From positions 62,001 to 126,000 of the forward strand of contig NZ_JBGTYM010000001.1 in NCBI RefSeq assembly GCF_044142105.1: a DNA stretch of 64,000 nt, read 5' to 3'. Below, piece after piece: positions 26,451 through 35,409 of this stretch. How positions within the stretch are numbered: the first letter of the stretch is position 1; every line of letters begins with the position of its first letter. A program made the translations under genes and the position numbers. Source of the stretch: Pseudogemmobacter sp044142105 (lineage in GTDB: Bacteria > Pseudomonadota > Alphaproteobacteria > Rhodobacterales > Rhodobacteraceae). The notes under the pieces were generated by a model that saw only the letters and a list, made by a program, of their open reading frames with translations, was not told the DNA's origin and did not search any database.

Positions 26451-27224
26451 TCAGGCTGCGCTTTGCGGCAGAAGCCAGGGGCCGGTCTGTGGCGGGGTGG
26501 CGATGCGGATGCGGCAGCCATAGGCCTGCGACAGAAGACCGTCGGTCAGCACCTCCTCGGCGCTGCCCTTCGCCAGAAGCGCGCCGGATTTCAGCAAGAG
26601 CACCTTGTCCGCCGCCATGGCGGTGAGGTTCAGGTCATGCAGCACCATGACCACGCCGCCGCCCGCATCGGCGAAGCTGCGGGCAAGACGCATGACCATG
26701 AGCTGATGCGCAATGTCCAGCGCGGCCACCGGCTCGTCCAGAAACAGCCAGCCGGGGCCGTCGGGGGTGACAGGTTGGCGGGCCTGGGCCAGGGTGCGGG
26801 CCAGCTGGACCCGCGATTGTTCGCCGCCCGACAGCTGGTGATAGGGCCGGTCCATCGCGCCCGCGAGGTCGACCTCGGCCAGAAGGCGGGCGGGTAGGCC
26901 GGGATCGGCGGGGCCGGAACCGGCGTCCAGGCCGAAACGGACGATCTCGCCTGCCGTGAAGGGGAAGGCCACGCTGGTCGATTGCGCCAGAACGGCGCGG
27001 AACCGGGCCAGGATGCGCGGCGCGGTGCGGGGGATGTCATGGCCGTTGAGCGCCAGCCTGCCGGTGGCGGGCAACTCCCCGGTCAGGGCGCGCAAAAGCG
27101 TGGTCTTGCCGGAGCCGTTCGGGCCGATGATTGCGGTGATCTGGCCGGGGTGGGCAGAGAAGGTCAGACCGCGCAGCAGAGGGCGGCGGGACAGCGTGAC
27201 CGAAAGGTCGTGAACCGACAGCAT
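26451..27224 (-). CDS. hmuV: Haem ABC transporter ATP-binding protein
   Basis: A 257-residue ABC ATPase driving haem import through HmuU. Walker A GPNGSGKTT (residues 34-42), signature LSGGEQSR, Walker B WLFLDEPVAALD and switch His in MVLHDLNLT are intact. The ATG at 27224 starts one base beyond the hmuU stop codon, so translation is coupled; a longer in-frame start at 27284 would run into hmuU. It is the last gene of hmuSTUV. Confidence 0.93.
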   Translation of the reverse strand: MLSVHDLSVTLSRRPLLRGLTFSAHPGQITAIIGPNGSGKTTLLRALTGELPATGRLALNGHDIPRTAPRILARFRAVLAQSTSVAFPFTAGEIVRFGLDAGSGPADPGLPARLLAEVDLAGAMDRPYHQLSGGEQSRVQLARTLAQARQPVTPDGPGWLFLDEPVAALDIAHQLMVMRLARSFADAGGGVVMVLHDLNLTAMAADKVLLLKSGALLAKGSAEEVLTDGLLSQAYGCRIRIATPPQTGPWLLPQSAA

Positions 27225-27225
27225 G

Positions 27226-28290
27226 TCAAAGCCCCGACAGGCCGCGGCGGCCAAGCAGGATCCAGAGGAAGACCGGCGCACCAAGGCATGCGGTGACGAT
27301 GCCGATGGGCAATTCGGCGGGGGCGACGATGGATCGGGCGATCATGTCGGCCCCGATCAGGAGCGCGGCGCCCAGAAGCGCCGATTGCGGCAGCAGGGCG
27401 CGATGATCGGGGCCGCAGGTCAGGCGCAGCAGATGCGGCACCACGATGCCGACAAAGCCGATCCCGCCCGAGATCGCCACCGCGGCCCCGGTCGCGGCGG
27501 CGGTGACGAAGACGGCGAGCCGTTTCAACGCCTGCACGCGGATGCCCAGATGCAGCGCCTGTGCCTCACCCAGCGCCAGCGCGTTCAGCCCGCGGGCAAG
27601 GAAGGGCGCGGCCAGAAGCGCGGGCAGGATCAGCGGCAGGGCGCTGGCGATCTTGGCCCAGCTGGCCCCGGCCAGGGACCCCATCGACCAGAAGGTCACG
27701 TCGCGCAACTGCCGGTCATCGGCGAGATAGATCAGGATCCCGGTCGCGGCCCCGGCAAAGGCGGCCAGCGCGATGCCCGCAAGCAGCAGGACCGCGACCG
27801 AGGTCTGCCCGCCCCGCGTCGCAAGTTGGTAGAGCAACAGCGTCACGGCCAGCCCGCCGATGAAGGCGGCGAGGGGCACAAGGTGGAGGCCCGCAAAGGC
27901 GGCAAGCCCCGGGGGCAAGAGCCCGCCCAGCACGATGGCCAGCACGGCGCCAAGGCTTGCCCCGGCGCCGACGCCGACGATGCCGGGATCGGCCAGGGGA
28001 TTGCGGAAAAGGCCCTGCAGCAGCGCGCCCGACAGGGCCAGCGACGCGCCCACCAAAGCCCCCATCGCCAGCCGCGGCAGGCGGATGTCCCACAGAATCA
28101 CCTGCGCGCGATGGTCCAGCCCGCCGTCCCGGACCGCGCGGGCCAGATCGGCCAGGGTCAGACCCGCAGCGCCGGTGCCCAGAGAAGTGAGCGCCGTTCC
28201 CATCAGGAGGAGAAGAAGGCCAAGGGTGATCCAGCGGGCCGGGGGGCGGCCCCGAAATCCCCGTGGCGCGGCAAGCGGCAGGGCGACCAT
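27226..28290 (-). CDS. hmuU: Haem ABC transporter permease (FecCD family)
   Basis: A 354-residue BtuC/FecCD-type permease with about 9-10 membrane helices. Landmarks are WDIRLPRLAMGALVGASLALSGALLQGLFRNPLADPGIVGVGAGASLGAV and, near the C terminus, GGIGFVGIVVPHLLRLTCGPDHR, the ATPase-contact and family signature regions. The gap to hmuT is 3 bases. Confidence 0.93.
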   Translation of the reverse strand: MVALPLAAPRGFRGRPPARWITLGLLLLLMGTALTSLGTGAAGLTLADLARAVRDGGLDHRAQVILWDIRLPRLAMGALVGASLALSGALLQGLFRNPLADPGIVGVGAGASLGAVLAIVLGGLLPPGLAAFAGLHLVPLAAFIGGLAVTLLLYQLATRGGQTSVAVLLLAGIALAAFAGAATGILIYLADDRQLRDVTFWSMGSLAGASWAKIASALPLILPALLAAPFLARGLNALALGEAQALHLGIRVQALKRLAVFVTAAATGAAVAISGGIGFVGIVVPHLLRLTCGPDHRALLPQSALLGAALLIGADMIARSIVAPAELPIGIVTACLGAPVFLWILLGRRGLSGL

Positions 28291-28293
28291 GCC

Positions 28294-29160
28294 TCAGCCC
28301 GCCGCCGGGTAAAGCGCGTCATACAGCGCGGCGGCGGCCTGCGGCGTGCGCGGGCCAAAACCCAGAAGCAGCATACCGTCCATGCGGATCACCTTCTGCG
28401 ACCGACCGGCCGACGTCAGCGCCAGCGCCGGATGCGCCCAGAGATCGGCATCGGCGACGGCAAGATCGCCCTCGCGGTCCATCATCAGCACCACATCGGG
28501 CGCGGCGGCGATAACCGCTTCGTCGGTCATCTGCTTGTAGCCGGAAAAGCCCGTGGCCGCGTTCGCGCCGCCCGACAGCGCGATGATGCCCTCGGCCTCG
28601 GTTCCTTCGCCGCCCGCCATGATCCGCCCACCTTGCAGCGAGAGGATGAAGAGAACGCGCTTCTTCCCGGTCACCGCTTCGGCGCGGGTGCGAGCCTTGG
28701 CCAGATCGGCCTCAACCTGTGCCGCCAGCTTCTCGCCTTCGGGCGCAAGATCCAGCGCCGCCGCGACGGCGGTGATCTTTGCAGTCACGCCCTCGGGCGT
28801 GGTGGCCTCGGGCACCAGGGCGAAGGGCACGCCCGCCGCTTTCAGCACCTCTACCGCTTCGGGCGGTCCGGCATCGCCCTCGGCCACGACCAGCCCTGGG
28901 TCTTGCGCCAGCACGCCCTCGGGCGAGAGCGCGCGGATATAGCCGACATCGGGCAGGGCGAGGATGCTGTCCGGATAGTTTGAGGTCGTGTCGCGGGCGA
29001 CAAGCCGCGCTTCGGCCCCAAGCGCCACGGCGATCTCGGTCACCGAGCCGCCCAGCGTGATGACGCGTTGGAGCGGTTCGGCAAAGGCGCTGGCGGCAAG
29101 GCCAAGGCCCAGACAGCCGATCAGGCCGGCCTGAAGCCGGGCATAGGTCAAGCGGGCCAT
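28294..29160 (-). CDS. hmuT: Haem-binding periplasmic protein
   Basis: A 288-residue cluster-A-II type binding protein (BtuF/HmuT). The signal peptide covers about residues 1-27 (LIGCLGLGLAASAFA). The mature part opens QRVITLGGSVTEIAVALGAEARLVARDTTSNYP, the typical first motif, with DVGYIRALSPEGVLAQDPGLVVAEGDAGPPEAVEVLKAAG following. It captures haem for HmuUV. The gap to hmuS is 3 bases. Confidence 0.92.
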   Translation of the reverse strand: MARLTYARLQAGLIGCLGLGLAASAFAEPLQRVITLGGSVTEIAVALGAEARLVARDTTSNYPDSILALPDVGYIRALSPEGVLAQDPGLVVAEGDAGPPEAVEVLKAAGVPFALVPEATTPEGVTAKITAVAAALDLAPEGEKLAAQVEADLAKARTRAEAVTGKKRVLFILSLQGGRIMAGGEGTEAEGIIALSGGANAATGFSGYKQMTDEAVIAAAPDVVLMMDREGDLAVADADLWAHPALALTSAGRSQKVIRMDGMLLLGFGPRTPQAAAALYDALYPAAG

Positions 29161-29163
29161 GAA

Positions 29164-30216
29164 TCAGGCCTCCGACTTGGGCAGGGTCAGAGTCAGCGCG
29201 TTCCAGGCGTCGGGTGCCGTGTCCTTGCGATAGCCGAAGATCTGCAGGATCAGCCCGCCTTCCGCGTCGAAAGCCTCGACCGAGATCGCGGCGCCGGTGC
29301 GGGTGGGCTTGTTGACCAGCCAGACCTCGGCGATGTGGTCACCGCGCAGGTGCAGGTTGAAGCGCGGGTCCATGACGTTGATCCACGGTCCCATCGGGAC
29401 GACCTTGTCGATCAGCCCACCATGGATCTGGATGCAGCCCTGATTGCCGACGAAGATCATGACCGGCACGCGGTCCTCAGCGGCCTGCACCAGCGCCGCG
29501 TTCACCGCCTTGGGGTCCAGCCGCTGCGCATAGGGGGCACCGGCGACGCGGTTGGCACCCAGACGGTTCATCTTATGCGTCTTCACCAGTTTCAGGAACT
29601 GATGCGTATCGGTCATCCGGTCCCAGTCGGCGCGCAGGGCCTGCGCCCGGGTGTGGTCTTCGCGAGCGGGTTCGACCGGCTTGCGCGGTTCCAGAGCCAG
29701 CGCTTGCGGCTGGGCGTCAAGGCGCAGGGCTTCGACCAGGCGGTCAAAGGCGGCCACGTCGCTTTCGGGCTTGAGATGGACCTTGTGGATCGCATCGCCA
29801 GCGGCATCGAAGACCTGCAGACTGCGCTTCACCGTGCCATCCGCACCCGTCTCGGCCAGAGCGAAGCCATGCACCCAATGTGCGGGAAAGATGCGCATGT
29901 CGATTTCGGGATCGAGCACCATGCTGGCATGCGGCCCGCCACGGTAGTCGCTGTACTGGCCGCGGCGTTCATGGACGCAGCTTTCGTTGCGCGTCAGCGC
30001 CAGCACATCGCCCAGATCCTTGATCAGCGGGAACAGCCTGTCGGGCGTCGCATCGATCACTGTGGCGCCATGACCGACATGGGCGGCGACCAGATCGGCT
30101 TCGGTGATGCCCTGCGCGGCGGCGAAATCGCGGGCGCGGGTCTTTGGGGCCTCGGCGCGCCGGGCGCGGAGTGCCGAGGGGGAAAGCGGGGTATCGTTTA
30201 TGGGACCATCGGCCAT
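29164..30216 (-). CDS. hmuS: Haem-degrading/haem-handling factor HmuS
   Basis: A 350-residue cytoplasmic protein of the HemS/ChuS/HmuS family with two tandem repeats (first about residues 40-170, second about 200-340). The repeats show EADLVAAHVGHGATVID, MVLDPEIDMRIFPAHWVHGFA in the first half and VMIFVGNQGCIQIHGG in the second. It accepts imported haem and releases iron or delivers haem. AAAGGAT precedes the ATG at 30216. It is the first gene of the hmuSTUV operon, divergent from the receptor. Confidence 0.92.
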   Translation of the reverse strand: MADGPINDTPLSPSALRARRAEAPKTRARDFAAAQGITEADLVAAHVGHGATVIDATPDRLFPLIKDLGDVLALTRNESCVHERRGQYSDYRGGPHASMVLDPEIDMRIFPAHWVHGFALAETGADGTVKRSLQVFDAAGDAIHKVHLKPESDVAAFDRLVEALRLDAQPQALALEPRKPVEPAREDHTRAQALRADWDRMTDTHQFLKLVKTHKMNRLGANRVAGAPYAQRLDPKAVNAALVQAAEDRVPVMIFVGNQGCIQIHGGLIDKVVPMGPWINVMDPRFNLHLRGDHIAEVWLVNKPTRTGAAISVEAFDAEGGLILQIFGYRKDTAPDAWNALTLTLPKSEA

Positions 30217-30300
30217 GGTTTATCCTTTCGCATCATGCATCTGGGGCGCATGTCTGGCGGATGGCGGCCCGGATCGGGCGGCGGCCATGGCTGGGGCGCA

Positions 30301-30377
30301 TTGATCTGTCAGCCACCCGTTTCGGATACTTGACAGTTACACTCGGCTTTTCTAGGAGTCCTTTCCTGACAGATCAA
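30301..30377. promoter_or_regulatory. Divergent hmuS/hmuR control region with perfect 12-bp inverted repeat
   Basis: TTGATCTGTCAG at 30301-30312 is repeated in exact inverse as CTGACAGATCAA at 30366-30377, 53 bases apart and symmetric about the region between hmuS and the receptor gene. A third TGACAG lies at 30331-30336 inside a TTGACA hexamer (30330-30335). On the minus strand TTGATC of the right arm is followed after 17 bases by TAGAAA, a plausible promoter for hmuS. The arms are likely binding sites for an iron-responsive repressor (RirA, IscR or Irr type), which I infer from gene content. Confidence 0.6.
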
Positions 30378-30470
30378 GTCGGAATCTACCGATATCTGCA
30401 TGCCAGCTCCGCAGCGCCGTGAAGGCCCGGGCCAGCCCTTCCATAAAAGCAATCGACCGAAGGGACGCCC

Positions 30471-32546
30471 ATGTCTGCCTGCCGCCCCGCCCGCTCCGGG
30501 CTTTTCACCACCGCCGCCACGGCCCTTGTCCTTTGTAGCCAGCCCGCGCTGGCGCAAGAGCAGGGCGAGGGATTTTTCACCATGCTGGGACGGATCATCC
30601 TGGGCAGCGGCACCGCGAAAGTGGCCATCGACACGCCTCAGGCGGTGACGGCGCTGGAGCAGGAGGATCTGGACCAGCTTCAGCCGTCGAACATCTCGGA
30701 CCTTCTGAAAACCGTGCCGGGTGTTCAGGCGGCGGGAGCTTCGGCGCGGGCGCTGGGCATGGCCTTCAACATCCGCGGCATCGGCAACACCGAACAGAAT
30801 GCCAGCGAGGAACGCATCAAGGTCGTGGTCGATGGCGCGCCCAAGTTCTTCGAGAGATACCGGATGGGCAGCTTCTTTGGCGATCTGGACCTGTACAAAC
30901 GGGTCGAGATTCTGCGCGGCCCGGCGTCGAGCACGCTTTACGGTTCGGGGGCCATTGGCGGTGTGGTCGCTTTCACCACCAAGGAGGCCAGCGATTTTCT
31001 GGGCGAGGGCGACGGCGCGTCGCTGCGCGTCAAGCTGGGGTATGACAGCAACGGCGAAAGCGACAAGGAAGGCGTGATCTACGCCACCCGCAAGGGCAAT
31101 GTCGAATTCCTGGCGGCGCTGAACCGGTCGTCCGGCGGGATCATGCAGGATGGCTCGGGCACCGATATTCTGGGTACGGAACATTCAAGCTGGTCGGGCC
31201 TTGTGAAGGGCAAGCTGACCTTCGGCAATGACAATGACCAGAGCCTGACCCTGGCCCTGTCGCGCACCGACAGCGATCTGGACGACACACAGGTCGCGCA
31301 GACCGGCGGTTCGGCGGCGTCCTTCTTCGGCACGGCGGATGTACATGCCATCGATGACACGGTTACGCTGACCTATAACAACGCCTTTCCCGACAGCCCC
31401 TTCCTGAACCTGACGGTGCAGCTGTCCTATACCGACACCGCGACCCGACTGCGCAATTTCTCTCTGGGCGCGATGTGCGCGCCGGGCACCTTCCAGATCC
31501 TGTGCGACAATGACGCGGCCTACACCACGACCACGCTGAAGGTCGAGAACGTGGCCGACCTGTCGACCGGCGCCTGGGAGAATTACCTGACCTTTGGTGT
31601 CCAGCTGTCGGAACAGGAGCGCACCGCGACCTCCACCCTCGGCGATCTGAGCTTCCACCCGCAGGGCACCGATCGCAAGCTGGGGCTTTACGTGCAGGGC
31701 GAATTCACCCTGAACGAGAAGCTGACGATCATCCCCGGCCTGCGGGTCGATTTCGGCGATCGGACGCCGTCGGCCGCCTCGGTCGCGGCGGGGGCGACGG
31801 CCACGGAAGATACTGCCATCTCGCCCAAGCTGGCGGTGCTGTACAAGCTGACAGACAATTGGGGCCTCTTCGGCTCGGTCGCACGTACGGAACGGATGCC
31901 GACGCTGGACGAGTTGTACAGCTTTGACGGCGACGAGCCGCCCAGCCTGAACCTTGACAAGGAAGAGGCGGATTCGATCGAGCTGGGCTTCACCTTCCAG
32001 AAGGGCGACGTCCTGTCGCCGGGCGACAGCCTGCAGTTCAAGGCCACCGCCTTCCACAATGACCTGTCCAACCTGATCGCGCGCGACAGCACCGCGGGCA
32101 CGCCCTATTATCGCAATATCCGCGATGCCGAGATCTGGGGGGCCGAGCTTGAAGCCGCCTATGACGCGGAACGCTGGTTCGGCAGCCTGGCCTGGAGCCA
32201 TGTCAAATCGAAGGACCTGTCGACCGGCCTGACACTGGCCGACACCCCGGCCGAGAATGTCGCGCTGACGCTGGGGGCGAAATTCCCCGACCAGAACCTG
32301 ACCCTGGGCTGGCGCGCGGCCTATTTCGACAAGATCACCACCTCATCGGCCACCACCTCGGGCGAGGCCTATGACACGCATGACCTTTTCGTGGCCTGGA
32401 AGCCGGATCAGGGCGCGCTGGCCGGGATCGAGGTGAACTTTGCGATCGAGAATGTCTTCGACAAGACCTATCGCAACAATCTCGCACTCGACAATGCGAC
32501 GGGGCGGAACGCCAAGCTGACCATTTCCAAAGGATTCACCTGGTGA
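30471..32546 (+). CDS. hmuR: TonB-dependent haem receptor
   Basis: A 691-residue outer-membrane receptor: signal peptide about residues 1-24 (ending ALAQEQ), plug domain (NISDLLKTVPGVQAAGAS; NIRGIGNTEQ; VEILRGPASSTLYGSGAIGG) and a 22-strand barrel ending in Trp (KGFTW). Placement divergent from hmuSTUV and upstream of exbB-exbD-tonB supports haem or haem-protein as ligand. The FRAP/NPNL segment typical of haem receptors is altered here (RTERMPTLDELYSFDGDEPP, then SLNL). AGGGAC precedes the ATG at 30471. Confidence 0.9.
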   Translation: MSACRPARSGLFTTAATALVLCSQPALAQEQGEGFFTMLGRIILGSGTAKVAIDTPQAVTALEQEDLDQLQPSNISDLLKTVPGVQAAGASARALGMAFNIRGIGNTEQNASEERIKVVVDGAPKFFERYRMGSFFGDLDLYKRVEILRGPASSTLYGSGAIGGVVAFTTKEASDFLGEGDGASLRVKLGYDSNGESDKEGVIYATRKGNVEFLAALNRSSGGIMQDGSGTDILGTEHSSWSGLVKGKLTFGNDNDQSLTLALSRTDSDLDDTQVAQTGGSAASFFGTADVHAIDDTVTLTYNNAFPDSPFLNLTVQLSYTDTATRLRNFSLGAMCAPGTFQILCDNDAAYTTTTLKVENVADLSTGAWENYLTFGVQLSEQERTATSTLGDLSFHPQGTDRKLGLYVQGEFTLNEKLTIIPGLRVDFGDRTPSAASVAAGATATEDTAISPKLAVLYKLTDNWGLFGSVARTERMPTLDELYSFDGDEPPSLNLDKEEADSIELGFTFQKGDVLSPGDSLQFKATAFHNDLSNLIARDSTAGTPYYRNIRDAEIWGAELEAAYDAERWFGSLAWSHVKSKDLSTGLTLADTPAENVALTLGAKFPDQNLTLGWRAAYFDKITTSSATTSGEAYDTHDLFVAWKPDQGALAGIEVNFAIENVFDKTYRNNLALDNATGRNAKLTISKGFTW

Positions 32547-33469
32547 GCGTCCGGGCAGGATATCTGGCGCTGGCCCTCGGGCTGGTGCCGCTGACCCTGC
32601 CCGCCACGGCGCAGGAGGGGGCGGCACCGCCTCCTGCGATCATGGCCGAGGCCCCGGCGCTGGCGCCTCTGGCCGAAGCCGGGCCTTCCTCTGGCGTGTC
32701 GCTTCCCTCGGTCGCGTCAGAGGAAGGTTCCTTGATGCCGGGGGCTGCATCGGCCCCGGCCCATCATCCGCTGGTCGAGATCGTGCTGGTCGCGCATCCG
32801 GTGGTGCAGGCGGTCATGGCGATCTTGGCATTGGCGGCCTTCGTGGCGCTGACCATCCTTGTCCAGAAACTCGCCGAATTCGCCTTGGCCTTCGCGCGGC
32901 TGCGGCGGGCGGCCAGGGCGCTGGGCGCGGCCACCGACCTTGCGGATGCGGCCCAGGCTTTGGCGGGCGAACGCGGCCCCGCCGCCGCGATGACCCGGGC
33001 GGCTGCCGAGGAATTGCGCCTTTCGGAAGAGGATGTGGCGCTTCTGCCCGGGACCCAGTCGCGCAGCACCGCCGCTTTGGCGCGGATCGAGGCTGGGGCG
33101 GCGCTTTCGCTGCGCGCGGGCACGGGGGTTCTGGCGTCGATTGGCGCGATTGCCCCCTTTGTCGGGCTATTCGGCACGGTCTTCGGCATCATGAACAGCT
33201 TTCTTGCCATTGCCGAGACCAAGACCACCAACCTGGCGGTCGTCGCCCCCGGCATTGCGGAGGCGTTGCTGGCTACCGCCATCGGCCTTGCCGCGGCCAT
33301 CCCGGCGGTCCTGATCTACAACCTGCTGTCGCGCCGTCTGGCCAACTATCGCCACCGGCTGACCGACCTGTCAACCATGGTGCTTGTGCTGCAAAGCCGG
33401 GCGCTGGACCGCCTTGCGGCCAAGCCTGCCACGCGGGCCATGTCGCTGCCGCGTGCGGTGGGGGGCTGA
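32543..33469 (+). CDS. exbB: Biopolymer transport protein ExbB (long form)
   Basis: A 308-residue inner-membrane proton channel subunit of the TonB motor. A signal-like segment and an Ala/Pro/Ser-rich periplasmic extension (residues 1-70) come before the three-helix MotA/TolQ/ExbB core. The core motif GTGVLASIGAIAPFVGLFGTVFGIMNSF and the third helix GIAEALLATAIGLAAAIPAV are intact. It overlaps the receptor stop by 4 bases. Confidence 0.93.
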   Translation: MSVRAGYLALALGLVPLTLPATAQEGAAPPPAIMAEAPALAPLAEAGPSSGVSLPSVASEEGSLMPGAASAPAHHPLVEIVLVAHPVVQAVMAILALAAFVALTILVQKLAEFALAFARLRRAARALGAATDLADAAQALAGERGPAAAMTRAAAEELRLSEEDVALLPGTQSRSTAALARIEAGAALSLRAGTGVLASIGAIAPFVGLFGTVFGIMNSFLAIAETKTTNLAVVAPGIAEALLATAIGLAAAIPAVLIYNLLSRRLANYRHRLTDLSTMVLVLQSRALDRLAAKPATRAMSLPRAVGG

Positions 33470-33472
33470 GCC

Positions 33473-33895
33473 ATGGCCTTCAGCGTCGGTGGCGGCGAGG
33501 ATGCGCCGGAAGAAATGTCGGAGATCAACGTCACGCCCTTCATCGACGTGATGCTGGTCTTGCTGATCGTGTTCATGGTGGCGGCCCCCTTGTCCACGGT
33601 CGACACGCCGGTCGATCTGCCCGTTTCGACCGCGCCGCCCCAGGACCGGCCGCAGGACCCGGTCTGGCTGACCGTCGCAGTCGAGGGTGATCTGATCCTT
33701 GGCGACGCCCGGCTTGCGCCCGAGGCGCTGCCTGCGGCGCTGGATGCCGCGACGGGCGGGCAGCACGAGACGCCGATCTTCCTGCGCGCCGACCAGAGCA
33801 TCGCCTATGGCCGCCTGATGGAGGTGCTGAACGCCCTGCGCGCGGCGGGGTATCTGAAAGTCGCGCTGGTCGGCCTTGACGGGGGGGCACCATGA
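33473..33895 (+). CDS. exbD: Biopolymer transport protein ExbD
   Basis: A 140-residue partner of ExbB. The single N-terminal membrane helix carries the proton-accepting aspartate (Asp25 in NVTPFIDVMLVLLIVFMV). The periplasmic domain follows (VDTPVDLPVSTAPP, FLRADQSIAYGRLMEVLNALRAAGY). The gap to exbB is 3 bases; it overlaps tonB by 4. Confidence 0.93.
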   Translation: MAFSVGGGEDAPEEMSEINVTPFIDVMLVLLIVFMVAAPLSTVDTPVDLPVSTAPPQDRPQDPVWLTVAVEGDLILGDARLAPEALPAALDAATGGQHETPIFLRADQSIAYGRLMEVLNALRAAGYLKVALVGLDGGAP

Positions 33896-34797
33896 GCGCC
33901 GCACGCTGTCCGTTTCGCCCGGAACTGACGCTGGTCGCGACGCCTCGCAAACGTGGCGCGACCCTGGGCTGGTCCGCATCGGCGGCTGTGGTGGCATTGG
34001 GCCTGTCGGGCCTGGCCGCCCTTGCAATGCAGGCGGCCCCCGGCGGCGAGGCGGGCGCGGCTGACAGGGCGATCCCGATCCTGATGCCGCCCGCGCCCGC
34101 ACTGGGGGCCCTGTCGGAATCCGCCCCCGAGGCCGCGCCCGAAGCGCCCGACGCCGCAGAGGCGCCGGTGCAGGACAAGGCGCCCGAGCTGCCCGGCGCT
34201 GTAGATGCCCCCGCGCGGCCCGACGCCCCGCAGGCGCCTGTTGGGGCGCAGGCCGAAGCCGCACCCGAGATGGAAAGCGCCTCGGCGCGGCCCGAAGCGG
34301 CAGCGCTCGCCGAGGCCGAAGCCGAACCGGAGCCCGTGATATCCGTCAAACCCAAGGCAAGGCCGCAAAAGCGGGCGGAGAAGCCGGTTGAAAAGCCGGC
34401 CGCGAAGACGGAAGCGGCCAAGGCCAAGCCCGCTAAAATGGCAAAACCCACCGAGGCTGCGAAAGAGCGCAGCGCCGCCTCGGTCGAAGCCGCGCCGGTA
34501 CAGAAGCAGACGGCGAAGGGCGTTGGCGGCGGCAAAGTCGCGGCCGCAAGCTATGGCGCCGAAGTGATGAAGAAGATCCGCAAGACCAAGAAGCAGAAGG
34601 CCGGAGCCCGGGGCACGGCGGTCGTGGGCTTCCAGATCTCTGCTTCAGGCGGGCTGGTTCTGGCAAAGATCATCCGCTCTTCGGGCAGCCCGGCGCTGGA
34701 TCAGGTGGCCTTGGACCATATCCGCCGCTCGGCCCCCTTCGCACCGCCGCCCGCCGGAGCCGAGACGCGGTTCTCGTTCGAATTCGTCGGAAAATAG
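33892..34797 (+). CDS. tonB: Energy transducer TonB
   Basis: A 301-residue protein with a membrane helix at about residues 22-44 (LGWSASAAVVALGLSGLAAL), a long Ala/Pro/Glu then Lys/Ala-rich periplasm-spanning segment (residues 50-205), and a C-terminal TonB domain (AASYGAEVMKKIRKTKKQ; GTAVVGFQISASGGLVLAKI; SSGSPALDQVALDHIRRSAPF). It couples ExbBD to the receptor. It ends 3 bases before the convergent TetR gene, with no room for a classical terminator. Confidence 0.92.
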   Translation: MSAARCPFRPELTLVATPRKRGATLGWSASAAVVALGLSGLAALAMQAAPGGEAGAADRAIPILMPPAPALGALSESAPEAAPEAPDAAEAPVQDKAPELPGAVDAPARPDAPQAPVGAQAEAAPEMESASARPEAAALAEAEAEPEPVISVKPKARPQKRAEKPVEKPAAKTEAAKAKPAKMAKPTEAAKERSAASVEAAPVQKQTAKGVGGGKVAAASYGAEVMKKIRKTKKQKAGARGTAVVGFQISASGGLVLAKIIRSSGSPALDQVALDHIRRSAPFAPPPAGAETRFSFEFVGK

Positions 34798-34800
34798 CGC

Positions 34801-35397
34801 TTATATCGGCCCGAGCGCCTGCTCGAGCAGAGCCAGCGCTGCCGCTCTGGCCTTTCCGGGCGAAAGCCGCTCGGGGTCGATCTGCGCCTCGAGCCACAGC
34901 CCGTCGATCACCGCCACAACCGGCCGCGCGAGCGCCTTTGCGTCAAGGTTGCATCCGGCATGTGCGGCATGCTGGGCGATCGCACGTTCGACATGGTCAA
35001 GATAGGCATCATAGCATCGGCGATGTTCTTCGCGCAGCGCCGGATTGACCGATATCTCCCCCCAGAGTGCCAGCCAGATCTTCAGCGTGTCCCGGTTGAA
35101 CAGGGCTTCCGAAAAGGCCCGATCCAGCACGTCGCGCAGCGATGGGTCCCCGCCGTCGGGCGCAAGAATATCAATGAAGCCGCGATAGGCCTCGGCATGA
35201 ACCGCGGTCAAAAGCCCGTCCTTGCCACCGAAATGATGCGAGATCAGTCCGCGGCTGACCCCGGCTTCCCGTGCGATATTGTCGATGGTGAAGGCCGACA
35301 GCCCGCCGCGGGCCAAACAGGCGATCCCCGCCTGCACAAGCATGGCCGAACGGACTTCGGGCGTGAAGCGGCGGAAACGCGGAGCCTCAGTCATCAT
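34801..35397 (-). CDS. TetR-family regulator, BetI-like
   Basis: A 198-residue repressor. The N-terminal helix-turn-helix is TIDNIAREAGVSRGLISHHFGGKDGLL, very close to the BetI pattern, and the C-terminal half (WLALWGEISVNPALREEHRRCYDAYLDHVERAIAQH) matches the BetI-type ligand domain. BetI senses choline. It lies 12 bases downstream of the CocE/NonD gene on the same strand, so it is probably co-transcribed and controls the divergent island, perhaps responding to a quaternary ammonium or related compound. The start could be the first or second of two adjacent ATGs. Confidence 0.87.
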   Translation of the reverse strand: MMTEAPRFRRFTPEVRSAMLVQAGIACLARGGLSAFTIDNIAREAGVSRGLISHHFGGKDGLLTAVHAEAYRGFIDILAPDGGDPSLRDVLDRAFSEALFNRDTLKIWLALWGEISVNPALREEHRRCYDAYLDHVERAIAQHAAHAGCNLDAKALARPVVAVIDGLWLEAQIDPERLSPGKARAAALALLEQALGPI

Positions 35398-35409
35398 CTT
35401 GATATGCCG

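Noticed and set aside
27223..28983. A 586-codon plus-strand frame across hmuT and hmuU
   Set aside because: Low-complexity Gly/Arg/Gln product opposite clear hmu genes.
28684..30216. Possible siderophore rather than haem system
   Set aside because: HmuS-type haem-handling protein directly upstream of hmuTUV argues for haem.
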